NCBI RefSeq assembly: GCF_014764305.1
Contig: NZ_CP061703.1
Span: 2,647,501-2,711,500 of the forward strand
Origin: Mesoflavibacter profundi
GTDB lineage: Bacteria > Bacteroidota > Bacteroidia > Flavobacteriales > Flavobacteriaceae
Direction: 5' to 3'
DNA length: 64,000 nucleotides
Shown here: positions 51,891 to 60,651 of the stretch, piece after piece
How the letters are laid out: each line of letters opens with the position of its first letter
How positions within the stretch are numbered: position 1 is the stretch's first letter
Notes under the pieces: generated by a model
Databases searched by the model: none
Seen by the model: only the letters and a program-made list of their open reading frames with translations
Told to the model about the DNA's origin: nothing
Made by a program: the position numbers and the translations under genes

Positions 51891-54075
51891 TTTGTCCAAA
51901 GTAAAAATTAAATTTCGCGCCTTTATTTAATTGTGATTCTGCCCAAATATCACCACTATGTCTGTACACTATACGTTGTGCAATTGCTAATCCAACTCCT
52001 GTTCCAGAATAGTCTTTATTGGTTAATCGCATAAATACACCAAATATTTTTTTGCTGTATTCTGGTTTAAAACCTATACCATTATCTTTTACGAAATAAA
52101 TATTTTTTTCTCCGTCGTTGTAGTAATCTATTTCAATTTTAGGATTATCTACTTTACTAGAATATTTAAACGCATTGGTTATTAGATTGGAGATAAGCTG
52201 ATAAATCATCATTTTGTCACCAAAAATTTCTGGTAAATTAGGGTTTATTATAATATTTGTTTTTGGGTTGTTTTTTAATAAATCGTTATCTTTTAAAACG
52301 TCAGATATGATATTGTTTAAGTTGTGATAATCGTCTATTTTATCTACTTTACTTAATCCACTGTAGCTTAATATATCGTCCATTAAGCTGTTCATTTTTT
52401 CGGCAGAATTAATAATAGTTTCTACAGATTCTTTCCCAAAGTCATCCAAAACATCAAAATAATCTTCTTTTAAAATGTTTGCAAAACCATCGATACCACG
52501 TAATGGACCTCTTAAATCGTGACTTACACTGTAGCTAAAACTTTCTAATTCTTGATTAAGGTTTCTTAATTGTTTGTTTAATTTATTGACCTCACTAAAC
52601 TTGGTGACAATAATGTTTTTTATATCATTAACTAATGCTTTTGCTGCAGACACTTCGTGAGCTTCCCATTTTATTGCGGTATGCTTTACATATTGTGACC
52701 ATTTTTCGAAAGATTTTCTTGGTGATAATCTGCTATTAGTCTCTTTTTCTATATTAATTTTATCAAGATTTCCGCCCCAAATTTTAGTGTCTATTTTTTC
52801 TTTTCTAATCCAAAGAACAGATTCGTTACTTTTTTTAGAAATTCTAAAATACATAACACCAGATATATCTTTACTATACGTTTTTAACCAATTTATATCT
52901 TCACTAATGTTATTTGAAATAAAATAATCACTTTGTTTAGTTAATTGCTCTAATTCTTTTATTAATTTTTTTAAAATAGTTTGCTCTAACGTGTTTCCTA
53001 GATTATAAATTGTATCGTTATATGCTATAATAAAACTATCTGATTCTAAAAGGTTTAATCCTGTAACATTATGTTGCGTTAGCCCTTTGATTAAATCCCA
53101 TTTCTCACTCATATTTTCTACAAGTTTTAATCTAACTGTAGAATGGTTATTAATTTTTTGTAAGTAAAAATTAGATTGTTTTATGCTTATTTGATTAGAA
53201 ATCATCTTCGAGTATAACAAACAAGCTTGACGTTTTTGAAAACTTAAGGATTTAGCCGAATAGTTATGACATGCAATTAATCCCCAAAGTTTATCATCAT
53301 TAACAATCGCACAAGTTAGTGTAGCGCTAACTTTCATATTTTTTAAGTATTCTATATGAAATGGTGAAGCGGCTCTAAAATGTGATTTAGAAATATCTGT
53401 TAGACTGTTAGTCACACAATTTACCGTTGGTGTTAAAGCGGCATTAGTTTCTTCAACATTAGAAATAACTCTTACACCTTGTTTTAAAAACAATTGTCTG
53501 GCATTTGCGGGAATATCTGTTGCAGGATAATTAATTCCTAACCATGATGTTAAATGTTCTTCTTTAGTTTCAGCAATGATTTGACCGTTCCAATGCTCGT
53601 CAAACTTGTACAGCATTACACGATCATAATCAAATAAATCTTTTGTAGTTTGTGTGATGTTGTTGGATAAATCGGTTAAATTATTGCAATTAGATAAATT
53701 ATTTAAACTATTTATCATGTATTGTTGAAACTGAAATTGATCCCAATCTGTATCACTTAACTGCTCTATATCTAAAATAACATAACTTTCATATTCATGA
53801 ACATTTATTAAAATAGGTATTGTATTGCAAGTCGTTATTATTGGATTGTTACCAGAAGTATTTTTTAAATCCAAAGATATATGCTTATCAATTTTAGTAC
53901 CTAGTAACTCTTGAGAAGCAATATTTAAAATATCTATTGTATTGTTGCTACATTGGATTATAGTGTCTTTATAATCTAATACTAATAAACAACCAAATTG
54001 TTGAACATTTGGTATTAAGTGAATAGGCTCGTCTTCACATTTATTAATGTCAGTTATTTTGGGATAAGATTTCAA
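51868..54075 (-). CDS. bphP: Bacteriophytochrome histidine kinase
   Basis: A 735-residue red/far-red photoreceptor with PAS-GAF-PHY-HisKA-HATPase layout. The biliverdin-attaching Cys is Cys13 in NKCEDEPIHLIPNVQ, as in other BphPs. GAF (~120-300) has DFDRVMLYKF-type sequence, YPATDIPANARQLF and SPFHIEYLKNM. The PHY tongue motif PRxSF is SPRKSFEKW (~440). HisKA H-box is FSYSVSHDLRGPLR (~515), and the ATPase has DNGIGF and GTGVGLAIAQRIV. The only possible start that keeps Cys13 is TTG at 54075; an in-frame stop lies at 54088-54090 and no ATG intervenes. First gene of a four-gene operon. Confidence 0.95.
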   Translation of the reverse strand: MKSYPKITDINKCEDEPIHLIPNVQQFGCLLVLDYKDTIIQCSNNTIDILNIASQELLGTKIDKHISLDLKNTSGNNPIITTCNTIPILINVHEYESYVILDIEQLSDTDWDQFQFQQYMINSLNNLSNCNNLTDLSNNITQTTKDLFDYDRVMLYKFDEHWNGQIIAETKEEHLTSWLGINYPATDIPANARQLFLKQGVRVISNVEETNAALTPTVNCVTNSLTDISKSHFRAASPFHIEYLKNMKVSATLTCAIVNDDKLWGLIACHNYSAKSLSFQKRQACLLYSKMISNQISIKQSNFYLQKINNHSTVRLKLVENMSEKWDLIKGLTQHNVTGLNLLESDSFIIAYNDTIYNLGNTLEQTILKKLIKELEQLTKQSDYFISNNISEDINWLKTYSKDISGVMYFRISKKSNESVLWIRKEKIDTKIWGGNLDKINIEKETNSRLSPRKSFEKWSQYVKHTAIKWEAHEVSAAKALVNDIKNIIVTKFSEVNKLNKQLRNLNQELESFSYSVSHDLRGPLRGIDGFANILKEDYFDVLDDFGKESVETIINSAEKMNSLMDDILSYSGLSKVDKIDDYHNLNNIISDVLKDNDLLKNNPKTNIIINPNLPEIFGDKMMIYQLISNLITNAFKYSSKVDNPKIEIDYYNDGEKNIYFVKDNGIGFKPEYSKKIFGVFMRLTNKDYSGTGVGLAIAQRIVYRHSGDIWAESQLNKGAKFNFYFGQNEKRIKG

Positions 54076-54146
54076 TAGTTTGGTTGGTTAGAATGTTAAA
54101 ATTATAAATTTTATTAAACATTTTATTAAAAAAGTTAAACAAAATA

Positions 54147-54178
54147 AAAAAAGCGAGCTATATAAGCTCGCTTTTTTG
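54147..54178 (-). terminator. Rho-independent terminator after the TlpA-like gene
   Basis: AAAAAAGCGAGCT / AGCTCGCTTTTTT-type hairpin 23 bp after the stop of the minus-strand TlpA-like gene (54201) and upstream of bphP. It separates the two transcription units. Confidence 0.82.
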
Positions 54179-54200
54179 TGCTTTGAAATATAGTGTAATA

Positions 54201-55253
54201 CTACATGTTTTCTAATCCATTAAGATATTCTTTTAGCTTTGGGCTAGAAGGTCTTTTAGCATCTGCATCTACAACATTACCTTTTGGATCTAATAATAAA
54301 AATCTAGGTATAGAATTAATTTTAAAACCTTGAATAAAATCTGCTTTCCAACCAGCATCAGATAATAATTGAATACCACCTAAATCTTTATCTGCCACCA
54401 TTTTAATCCAACCTTCTCTTGCAGCAGCAGCATCGTTTTTATAGCCTCTACCATCATCAACAGATATACTTACAAACTGAATGTTTTTATCGTGCATATC
54501 TTTTTCTAATTCTTTTAAATAAGGAATTTCTCTAATACAAGGTCCACACCAAGTTGCCCAAACATCTATGTAAGTATATTTACCTTTTAAATCAGCTAGA
54601 GTAGTTTTACCACCTTTTACATTTTCAAAATTAAAGTTTGGTGCAGGTTTACCAATTAGATCTGCAAATTGTTTTGCACGCATTTCTGCTTGCATTTTTT
54701 GCTGTTCGTAAGCACCAGTAATACCAGGAGTAAATTGGCTAATAGTAGATTTTTCGTTAGCAAGTAATAAAGAGTCTAAACCAGCTTCTCTTTCTGCTAA
54801 AAACGAATTCATTTTAGATTGAATCTTTTCTACTTCTTTAGTAAATTCTTCTTTTTCATAATCAAAAAGTCCAGGATTTATTAAATCTTCTTGGAACAAT
54901 GCTTTTTCGGCTAAATAATTAGAACTTTCAGAGCCTTTACCAGTAAATTTAACAGACTCGTCAAATTGTTTTGTGTCAATTGTCATGTTAATTTCGGCAC
55001 CATTTTTTAAGTAAACAGCAGTTTGCTCGTTACCGTCATAGATCATGTATATTCCTGTGTTAACTTTTAAAGTATCGTTAAAAGTACCATCTTCGTTAAC
55101 TTTTAAAGTTTTATTATAGTTTCTTCCTTGAAAAACGTATAAAGAATCACTGTTAGGGTTAGTGATTTTACCAGAAAAAGTAACATAATCTTTAGGTTCT
55201 TCTTTGCAGGCTATAATTGCTAATCCTGCTAAGCACATTAATATTTTTTTCAT
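54201..55253 (-). CDS. TlpA-like thiol-disulfide oxidoreductase lipoprotein (DUF4369 + thioredoxin)
   Basis: A 350-residue lipoprotein, lipobox IIAC at residues 13-16. Residues ~22-120 resemble DUF4369 (FSGKITNPNSDSLYVFQGR); a helical linker follows; ~205-345 is a TlpA/AhpC-type thioredoxin domain (GKPAPNFNFENVKGG) with active site WATWCGPCIREIPYL and the cis-Pro loop INSIPRFLLLD. It probably keeps exported proteins or cytochrome c apoproteins reduced in the periplasm. A TATTTTTG -7-like box lies at 55276-55283 on the minus strand. Single gene with its own terminator. Confidence 0.9.
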   Translation of the reverse strand: MKKILMCLAGLAIIACKEEPKDYVTFSGKITNPNSDSLYVFQGRNYNKTLKVNEDGTFNDTLKVNTGIYMIYDGNEQTAVYLKNGAEINMTIDTKQFDESVKFTGKGSESSNYLAEKALFQEDLINPGLFDYEKEEFTKEVEKIQSKMNSFLAEREAGLDSLLLANEKSTISQFTPGITGAYEQQKMQAEMRAKQFADLIGKPAPNFNFENVKGGKTTLADLKGKYTYIDVWATWCGPCIREIPYLKELEKDMHDKNIQFVSISVDDGRGYKNDAAAAREGWIKMVADKDLGGIQLLSDAGWKADFIQGFKINSIPRFLLLDPKGNVVDADAKRPSSPKLKEYLNGLENM

Positions 55254-55275
55254 TATGAATAATTTAAATTTTAAT

Positions 55276-55283
55276 CAAAAATA
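55276..55283 (-). promoter_or_regulatory. Candidate -7 element for the TlpA-like gene
   Basis: TATTTTTG on the minus strand, 22 bp before the ATG at 55253. No convincing -33 element. Confidence 0.4.
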
Positions 55284-55331
55284 AGAGAATATTTTAAGGA
55301 ATTAATATTTTGAGGAATTATTAACAAAAAC

Positions 55332-55362
55332 TTGCACAATTTATATCAAATTCTCACTTTTG
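55332..55362 (+). promoter_or_regulatory. Candidate promoter for hutH
   Basis: TTG (55332-55334), 20-bp spacer, CACTTTTG (55355-55362), a 7-of-8 match to TAnnTTTG when the first T is relaxed. The start codon follows 20 bp later. Confidence 0.35.
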
Positions 55363-55382
55363 AAGCACAATTTTTATAATCC

Positions 55383-56894
55383 ATGAATAACATACATTAT
55401 ATATCTTCTAATCCATTAGATTTAGCAACAATACAATCGATAATTTTAGAAGAAAAGCAATTAGAATTATCTAACGAGGCTATTGATAAAATTGAAAATT
55501 GTAGAGCTTATTTAGATGATAAATTAAAGGCAGAAACACAACCAATTTATGGGATAAATACTGGTTTTGGTTCTTTATATAATGTAAAGATTAGTAAAGA
55601 CAACTTAACTAAACTGCAAGAAAACCTAATGATGTCGCATGCATGTGGTACAGGTGATGTAGTACCAAATCAGGTTGTCAAGCTTATGTTACTTCTTAAA
55701 ATACAATCTTTAAGTTATGGTCATTCTGGTGTGCAATTACAAACAGTACAACGCTTAATTGCATTTTTTAATCATAATATTTTACCAATTGTTTATACGC
55801 AAGGTTCTTTAGGTGCTTCTGGTGATTTGGCGCCTTTAGCACATTTATCTTTACCACTAATTGGAAAAGGTAAAGTTTGGTATAAAGATGCAATTTTAGA
55901 TGCAGAAGATTTAAACACGTTTTTTAAATGGGATGTAATAAAACTGCAATCTAAAGAAGGATTAGCACTACTTAATGGTACACAATTTATGAGTGCTTAT
56001 GGTATTTATTTACTATTAAAGTCTTATAAATTATCTTATTTAGCAGATTTAATTGGAAGTATTTCTCTTGAAGCTTTTGATGGTAGAATAGAGCCTTTTG
56101 ACGAGTTAATTCACTTGGTTAGACCACATAATGGACAGTTAAAAACTGCTGAAAGAATAAGAGCTTTTGTAGAAGGAAGTGAAATTATACAGCAAGAAAA
56201 ACAACATGTGCAAGATCCTTATAGCTTTAGGTGTATACCACAAGTACATGGAGCAACAAAAGATACACTAGCTTTTGTAGAAAAAACATTTATTACCGAA
56301 ATTAACTCGGTTACGGATAATCCAAACATTTTTGCAAAAGAAGACAAAATAATTTCTGGAGGTAATTTTCATGGGCAACCATTAGCATTGGCATTAGATT
56401 ATCTTAAAATTGCTATGTCGGAATTAGGAAATATTTCCGAAAGACGTGTCTTTCAATTGGTTTCTGGATTAAGAGGTTTACCAGCATTTTTAGTAGACAA
56501 TCCAGGTTTAAACAGTGGTTTTATGATACCGCAATACACAGCAGCAAGTATTGTTAGTGCTAATAAGCAATTAGCAAGTCCTGCAAGTATAGATAGTATT
56601 GTGTCTAGTAATGGTCAAGAAGATCATGTAAGTATGGGCGCAAATGCAGCAACACAAGCATATAGTTTAATACATAATGTAGAACGTGTATTAGCTATAG
56701 AATTATTTAATGCTTCTCAAGCTTTATGTTTTAGATTGCCATTACAATCGTCTAGTTTTATAGAGTCTTTTTTACAAAGCTATAGGGTAGAAGTCCCTTT
56801 TGTTAAAGAAGATGAAGTGTTACACGACGATATTGAAGCGTCTATTTTATTTATCAAACATCTAGAAATAGATTCTGAAGTGTTATTTGACTAA
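55383..56894 (+). CDS. hutH: Histidine ammonia-lyase
   Basis: A 503-residue MIO-dependent lyase that converts histidine to urocanate. The self-cyclising Ala-Ser-Gly is in GSLGASGDLAPLAHL (~144-146). Other blocks are IYGINTGFGSLYN, QENLMMSHACGTGD, KEGLALLNGTQFM, DNPNIF and YSFRCIPQVHGA. The Ser-His pair preceding the ACGTG segment fits histidine rather than tyrosine or phenylalanine lyases, so HAL is preferred to TAL. hutU, hutI and hutG are not adjacent. It overlaps the 3' end of the convergent gene at 56883 by 12 bp. Confidence 0.92.
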   Translation: MNNIHYISSNPLDLATIQSIILEEKQLELSNEAIDKIENCRAYLDDKLKAETQPIYGINTGFGSLYNVKISKDNLTKLQENLMMSHACGTGDVVPNQVVKLMLLLKIQSLSYGHSGVQLQTVQRLIAFFNHNILPIVYTQGSLGASGDLAPLAHLSLPLIGKGKVWYKDAILDAEDLNTFFKWDVIKLQSKEGLALLNGTQFMSAYGIYLLLKSYKLSYLADLIGSISLEAFDGRIEPFDELIHLVRPHNGQLKTAERIRAFVEGSEIIQQEKQHVQDPYSFRCIPQVHGATKDTLAFVEKTFITEINSVTDNPNIFAKEDKIISGGNFHGQPLALALDYLKIAMSELGNISERRVFQLVSGLRGLPAFLVDNPGLNSGFMIPQYTAASIVSANKQLASPASIDSIVSSNGQEDHVSMGANAATQAYSLIHNVERVLAIELFNASQALCFRLPLQSSSFIESFLQSYRVEVPFVKEDEVLHDDIEASILFIKHLEIDSEVLFD

Positions 56895-57266
56895 ATCCTT
56901 TCTGTGATTTTCTACAACTATTTTGGCCCAATTTGTAGCTAATTCTAGAGTATCAAATACTTCAAATTCTTTAGTGTAGAATAGTTTTTCTAATTCTGTG
57001 TTTCTTTTTACAATGGTTTGATCTGTTACCACACCAAAACCTAAAAGCGTGTCGAACTGAGAGCAAATCACATAAATGCTTGGATCTACAGAGTAGGAAT
57101 GTGATCTGTTGGAAATGTAGATGTAAGCTTTGTCTTTATAATATTCTAAAATAATATCTAAAAGCATATTATTTTTTTCTTGATCTACTGTGACACCTTC
57201 ATAAATAGTATTTATTACGTAAGTGTCAAAAAATTCCAACTTGCAAAAGTCAAGTTCGATTATCAT
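56883..57266 (-). CDS. Small STAS/SpoIIAA-like protein, paralog 1
   Basis: A 127-residue cytoplasmic protein of unknown function. It begins IIELDFCKLEFFDTYVINTIYEGVTVD, then YYKDKAYIYISNRSHSYSVDP, GFGVVTDQ and a C-terminal EVFDTLELATNWAK. The alternating strands and terminal helix resemble STAS/SpoIIAA-like folds (uncertain). It is clearly paralogous with the next gene: both share LDFC, YEGV/NEGI, SYSVD, GFGV and F-DT-E-A--WAK. The 91-bp gap to its paralog contains a TATATTTG box (57301-57308). Confidence 0.72.
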   Translation of the reverse strand: MIIELDFCKLEFFDTYVINTIYEGVTVDQEKNNMLLDIILEYYKDKAYIYISNRSHSYSVDPSIYVICSQFDTLLGFGVVTDQTIVKRNTELEKLFYTKEFEVFDTLELATNWAKIVVENHRKDLVK

Positions 57267-57357
57267 TATTTAGCTATTAATCAGTTGTATTCTAATTTAG
57301 CAAATATAAGCTGTTTTTCAAAGTGAAAAATGTTAATATTGAAACATAAAAATTGAA

Positions 57358-57738
57358 CTAACTTTCAATTTCATCATTTTCTAAAACCTGCTTTGCCCAT
57401 ATTAAAGCGTCTTCAATAGTATCAAAAATTTCGAAGGGTTTAGAAATAAATAAGTTTTCTATTTCGGCATTTCTAGCAGAAAGTGAAGTTGAAATCACAC
57501 CAAAACCTTTTAACGTTTTTAAATCGTTTACAAAAGTGTATTTGGTAACATCTACAGAATACGATTTTTTACGGTGTGTTAAATACACAAAAGGTTGGTC
57601 TTTAAAATAATCTAAACAAGTATTTGCTATTTGCTTACTGTAATAGTAATCAATATGAATGCCTTCGTTAATTATGGCAATAACAACGCGATCTTTAAAT
57701 TCTAAGCTACAAAAATCTAATTTTACTATTTTAGACAT
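57358..57738 (-). CDS. Small STAS/SpoIIAA-like protein, paralog 2
   Basis: A 126-residue protein paralogous to the preceding one and on the same strand. Shared landmarks are VKLDFCSLEFKDRVVIAIINEGIHID, YFKDQPFVYLTHRKKSYSVDV, KGFGVIST and FEIFDTIEDALIWAKQVL. The family seems confined to Flavobacteriia in my memory, usually as one or more copies, but I cannot verify this here. No enzyme motif is present. It lies downstream of the clpC terminator and must have its own promoter, which I do not see clearly. Confidence 0.72.
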   Translation of the reverse strand: MSKIVKLDFCSLEFKDRVVIAIINEGIHIDYYYSKQIANTCLDYFKDQPFVYLTHRKKSYSVDVTKYTFVNDLKTLKGFGVISTSLSARNAEIENLFISKPFEIFDTIEDALIWAKQVLENDEIES

Positions 57739-57783
57739 TACTTGTTAAGTAGTTGGTTAATAGGTGTTTACTAAAAATACAAA

Positions 57784-57813
57784 AAACCTGATAATTTTGC
57801 AATTATCAGGTTT
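57784..57813 (-). terminator. Rho-independent terminator after clpC
   Basis: AAACCTGATAATT-N4-AATTATCAGGTTT inverted repeat followed in the minus sense by a T-run, 28 bp after the clpC stop at 57842. Confidence 0.8.
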
Positions 57814-57841
57814 AATTTTTAAAGGTTTTGTAATCCTATTC

Positions 57842-60394
57842 TTAAGATTCCTTTGTTTTTTCTGAAGTTTCTATAGAAATTGTAATTTCATTTGAACTTT
57901 TATCTAAATCCATTACAATCTTATCGCCTTCGTGTAATTTTGAAGTAATTATTTCTTCAGCTAAGGCATCTTCAATATATTTTTGTATTGCACGTTTTAA
58001 AGGTCTTGCGCCATATTGTTTGTCAAAACCTTTTTCAGCAATAAACATTTTAGCCTCTTTAGTTAATTGTAATTTGTAGCCTAAACCATCTATGCGTTTT
58101 AGTAGCTTATCAAGTTCTATATCAATAATCTTGTTAATATCTTCTTGTTCTAAAGCATTAAATACAATGACATCGTCTATTCTGTTTAAAAATTCTGGTG
58201 CAAAAGATTTTTTTAATGCATTTTCTATGACACTTCTTGCATTTGCATCTTCTTGCGCCTTTTGCGAAGAAGTACCAAATCCTATACCTGTACCAAAATC
58301 TTTTAATTTTCTGGCACCAATATTAGAAGTCATAATAATGATAGTGTTTCTAAAATCTATTTTTCTTCCTAAACTATCAGTTAAATATCCATCATCTAAT
58401 ACTTGTAATAACATATTAAAGACATCTGGATGCGCTTTTTCAATTTCGTCTAGAAGAACTACAGAATAAGGTTTACGTCTTACTTTTTCTGTAAGTTGTC
58501 CACCTTCCTCATAACCAACATATCCTGGAGGAGCACCAATTAATCTAGAAATTGCGAATTTTTCCATGTATTCACTCATGTCTATTCTAATTAAAGACTC
58601 TTCGCTATCAAATAATTGTTTAGAAAGTACTTTTGCTAACTGTGTTTTACCAACACCAGTTTGTCCTAAAAAGATAAACGAACCAATTGGTTTATTTGGA
58701 TCTTTTAATCCAGCACGATTACGTTGAATTGCTTTAACTACTTTAGTTACTGCATCGTCTTGACCAATTACTTTTCCTGTAATAAGTTCTGGTAATTGTG
58801 CTAATTTATTACTCTCGGTTTGAGCAATTCTATTTACAGGAACACCAGTCATCATAGAAATAACATCTGCAACGTTATCTTCTGTTACAGTTTCGCGGTG
58901 TAATTTGGTTTCTTCTTCCCATTTTTCTTGAGCAACAGCTAGTTCTTTTTCTAGACGTTTTTCGTCATCACGTAATCTAGCAGCTTCTTCGTATTTTTGC
59001 TTTTTTACTACCGAATTTTTAGTTTCTCTAACTTCTTCAAGCTTTTTTTCTAGCTCGATAATCTGCTTAGGAACATCAATATTAGTAATATGCACTCTAG
59101 ATCCAGCTTCATCTAAAGCATCTATAGCTTTATCTGGAAGAAAACGATCTGTCATGTATCTATTAGTAAGTTTTACACAAGCTTCTATAGCTTCTGGTGT
59201 ATACTCTACATTATGATGATCTTCATACTTAGGCTTAATATTATTAAGTATTTCTATAGTTTCTTCAACACTAGTTGGTTCGACTATTACTTTTTGAAAA
59301 CGACGCTCTAATGCACCATCTTTTTCTATGTATTGTCTATATTCGTCTAGTGTTGTAGCGCCTATACATTGTATTTCGCCTCTTGCTAATGCAGGTTTAA
59401 ACATATTAGAAGCATCTAAACTTCCTGTTGCGCCGCCAGCACCAACTATTGTGTGAATTTCATCTATAAATAGAATAACGTCATCATTTTTTTCTAGCTC
59501 GTTCATTACAGCTTTCATTCGTTCTTCAAACTGACCTCTGTATTTTGTACCTGCAACTAAACTGGCTAAGTCTAATGTAACAACGCGTTTGTTAAATAAA
59601 ATTCTTGATACTTTTCTTTTAACAATTCTATTAGCTAATCCTTCAGCAATTGCAGATTTACCAACACCAGGTTCGCCAATAAGTAATGGGTTGTTCTTTT
59701 TACGTCTAGAAAGAATTTGAGATACGCGTTCTATTTCTTTTTCTCTTCCAACAACAGGATCTAATTTACCTTCTTCTGCCATAGCAGTAAGATCACGTCC
59801 AAAATTATCTAAAACAGGAGTTTTAGATTTTTTATTGGTTTTAGATGTTGGTGAGTTAAATATGTCTTTTGATGCATCATCTTGTTGTGCATCATCATCA
59901 GGAAACTCTGCTTTTGGGCTTCCTGTGATATCATCGTAGTTGTCGTCGTTTGTAATCATAGACTTAAATTGATCTTTTACATTATCATAATCCACTTTAA
60001 GTTTATTTAATAACTTGGTCGTAGGATCATTTTCGTTTCTTAAAATGCACAATAGTAAATGTGCTGTATTTATCGATGTACTTTGAAATAATTTAGCTTC
60101 TAAAAAAGTAGTTTTTAATGCACGTTCTGCTTGTCGCGTTAAATGCAAGTTTTTCTTTTCGTTAGAAGTTATTGTTGTATTTGGGTTTGCAGGACTTAAT
60201 ATTTCAACTTTACGCCTTAAATGATTTAAATCAATATCTAGCGCATTTAAAATATTTATTGCCTTGCCATTACCATCTCTTAAAAGTCCAAGCATAAGAT
60301 GTTCTGTACCTATAAAGTCGTGCCCTAATCTTAAGGCTTCTTCTTTACTGTAAGCTATTACATCTTTTACTCTTGGTGAAAAATTATCATCCAT
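57842..60394 (-). CDS. clpC: ATP-dependent Clp protease ATP-binding subunit ClpC
   Basis: An 850-residue Hsp100 unfoldase that feeds substrates to ClpP. The N-terminal Clp_N domain is double (residues ~5-145, with [12 protein letters not shown] and [10 protein letters not shown]). The first AAA+ module has [14 protein letters not shown] (~238) and [18 protein letters not shown]/coiled-coil region follows ([19 protein letters not shown]), then the second AAA+ module [14 protein letters not shown] and [14 protein letters not shown]. It is monocistronic, with its own terminator. A candidate promoter at 60414-60445 contains a perfect inverted repeat, which would suit a heat-shock or stress repressor. 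Confidence 0.96.
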   Translation of the reverse strand: MDDNFSPRVKDVIAYSKEEALRLGHDFIGTEHLMLGLLRDGNGKAINILNALDIDLNHLRRKVEILSPANPNTTITSNEKKNLHLTRQAERALKTTFLEAKLFQSTSINTAHLLLCILRNENDPTTKLLNKLKVDYDNVKDQFKSMITNDDNYDDITGSPKAEFPDDDAQQDDASKDIFNSPTSKTNKKSKTPVLDNFGRDLTAMAEEGKLDPVVGREKEIERVSQILSRRKKNNPLLIGEPGVGKSAIAEGLANRIVKRKVSRILFNKRVVTLDLASLVAGTKYRGQFEERMKAVMNELEKNDDVILFIDEIHTIVGAGGATGSLDASNMFKPALARGEIQCIGATTLDEYRQYIEKDGALERRFQKVIVEPTSVEETIEILNNIKPKYEDHHNVEYTPEAIEACVKLTNRYMTDRFLPDKAIDALDEAGSRVHITNIDVPKQIIELEKKLEEVRETKNSVVKKQKYEEAARLRDDEKRLEKELAVAQEKWEEETKLHRETVTEDNVADVISMMTGVPVNRIAQTESNKLAQLPELITGKVIGQDDAVTKVVKAIQRNRAGLKDPNKPIGSFIFLGQTGVGKTQLAKVLSKQLFDSEESLIRIDMSEYMEKFAISRLIGAPPGYVGYEEGGQLTEKVRRKPYSVVLLDEIEKAHPDVFNMLLQVLDDGYLTDSLGRKIDFRNTIIIMTSNIGARKLKDFGTGIGFGTSSQKAQEDANARSVIENALKKSFAPEFLNRIDDVIVFNALEQEDINKIIDIELDKLLKRIDGLGYKLQLTKEAKMFIAEKGFDKQYGARPLKRAIQKYIEDALAEEIITSKLHEGDKIVMDLDKSSNEITISIETSEKTKES

Positions 60395-60413
60395 ATTATA
60401 TTCCTTTCTGCTT

Positions 60414-60445
60414 TAAAAATAGTAAACATTATTAGTAATGTCAAA
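60414..60445 (-). promoter_or_regulatory. Candidate clpC promoter with inverted repeat in the spacer
   Basis: Minus-strand TTTG (60445-60442), 20-bp spacer, TATTTTTA (60421-60414; one mismatch to TAnnTTTG). Within the spacer is ACATTA-N4-TAATGT (60426-60441), a perfect 6-bp inverted repeat. The clpC ATG is 19 bp downstream. Confidence 0.42.
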
Positions 60446-60651
60446 AACTATACCTTAAATAATATGTTAATTATTAAAACGATGAAAGTAAGAATAATTA
60501 ACAAATAATTGTTAATAGAGTTATTAACTAAAAACTAGTGTAAAATTGTTAATAAAAATCGTGAAAAAACATCGTAAATGTCCTGTGAATACTCACGAAA
60601 GTTTTATATTAGCGTGTTTTGAAATAATGAATATAACTAATTAATATATAT

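Noticed and set aside
55383-56894. Tyrosine or phenylalanine ammonia-lyase instead of HutH
   Set aside because: The Ser-His pair in LMMSHACGTG and the overall blocks fit histidine ammonia-lyases; no phenolic or flexirubin genes adjoin. Not fully excluded without a phylogeny.
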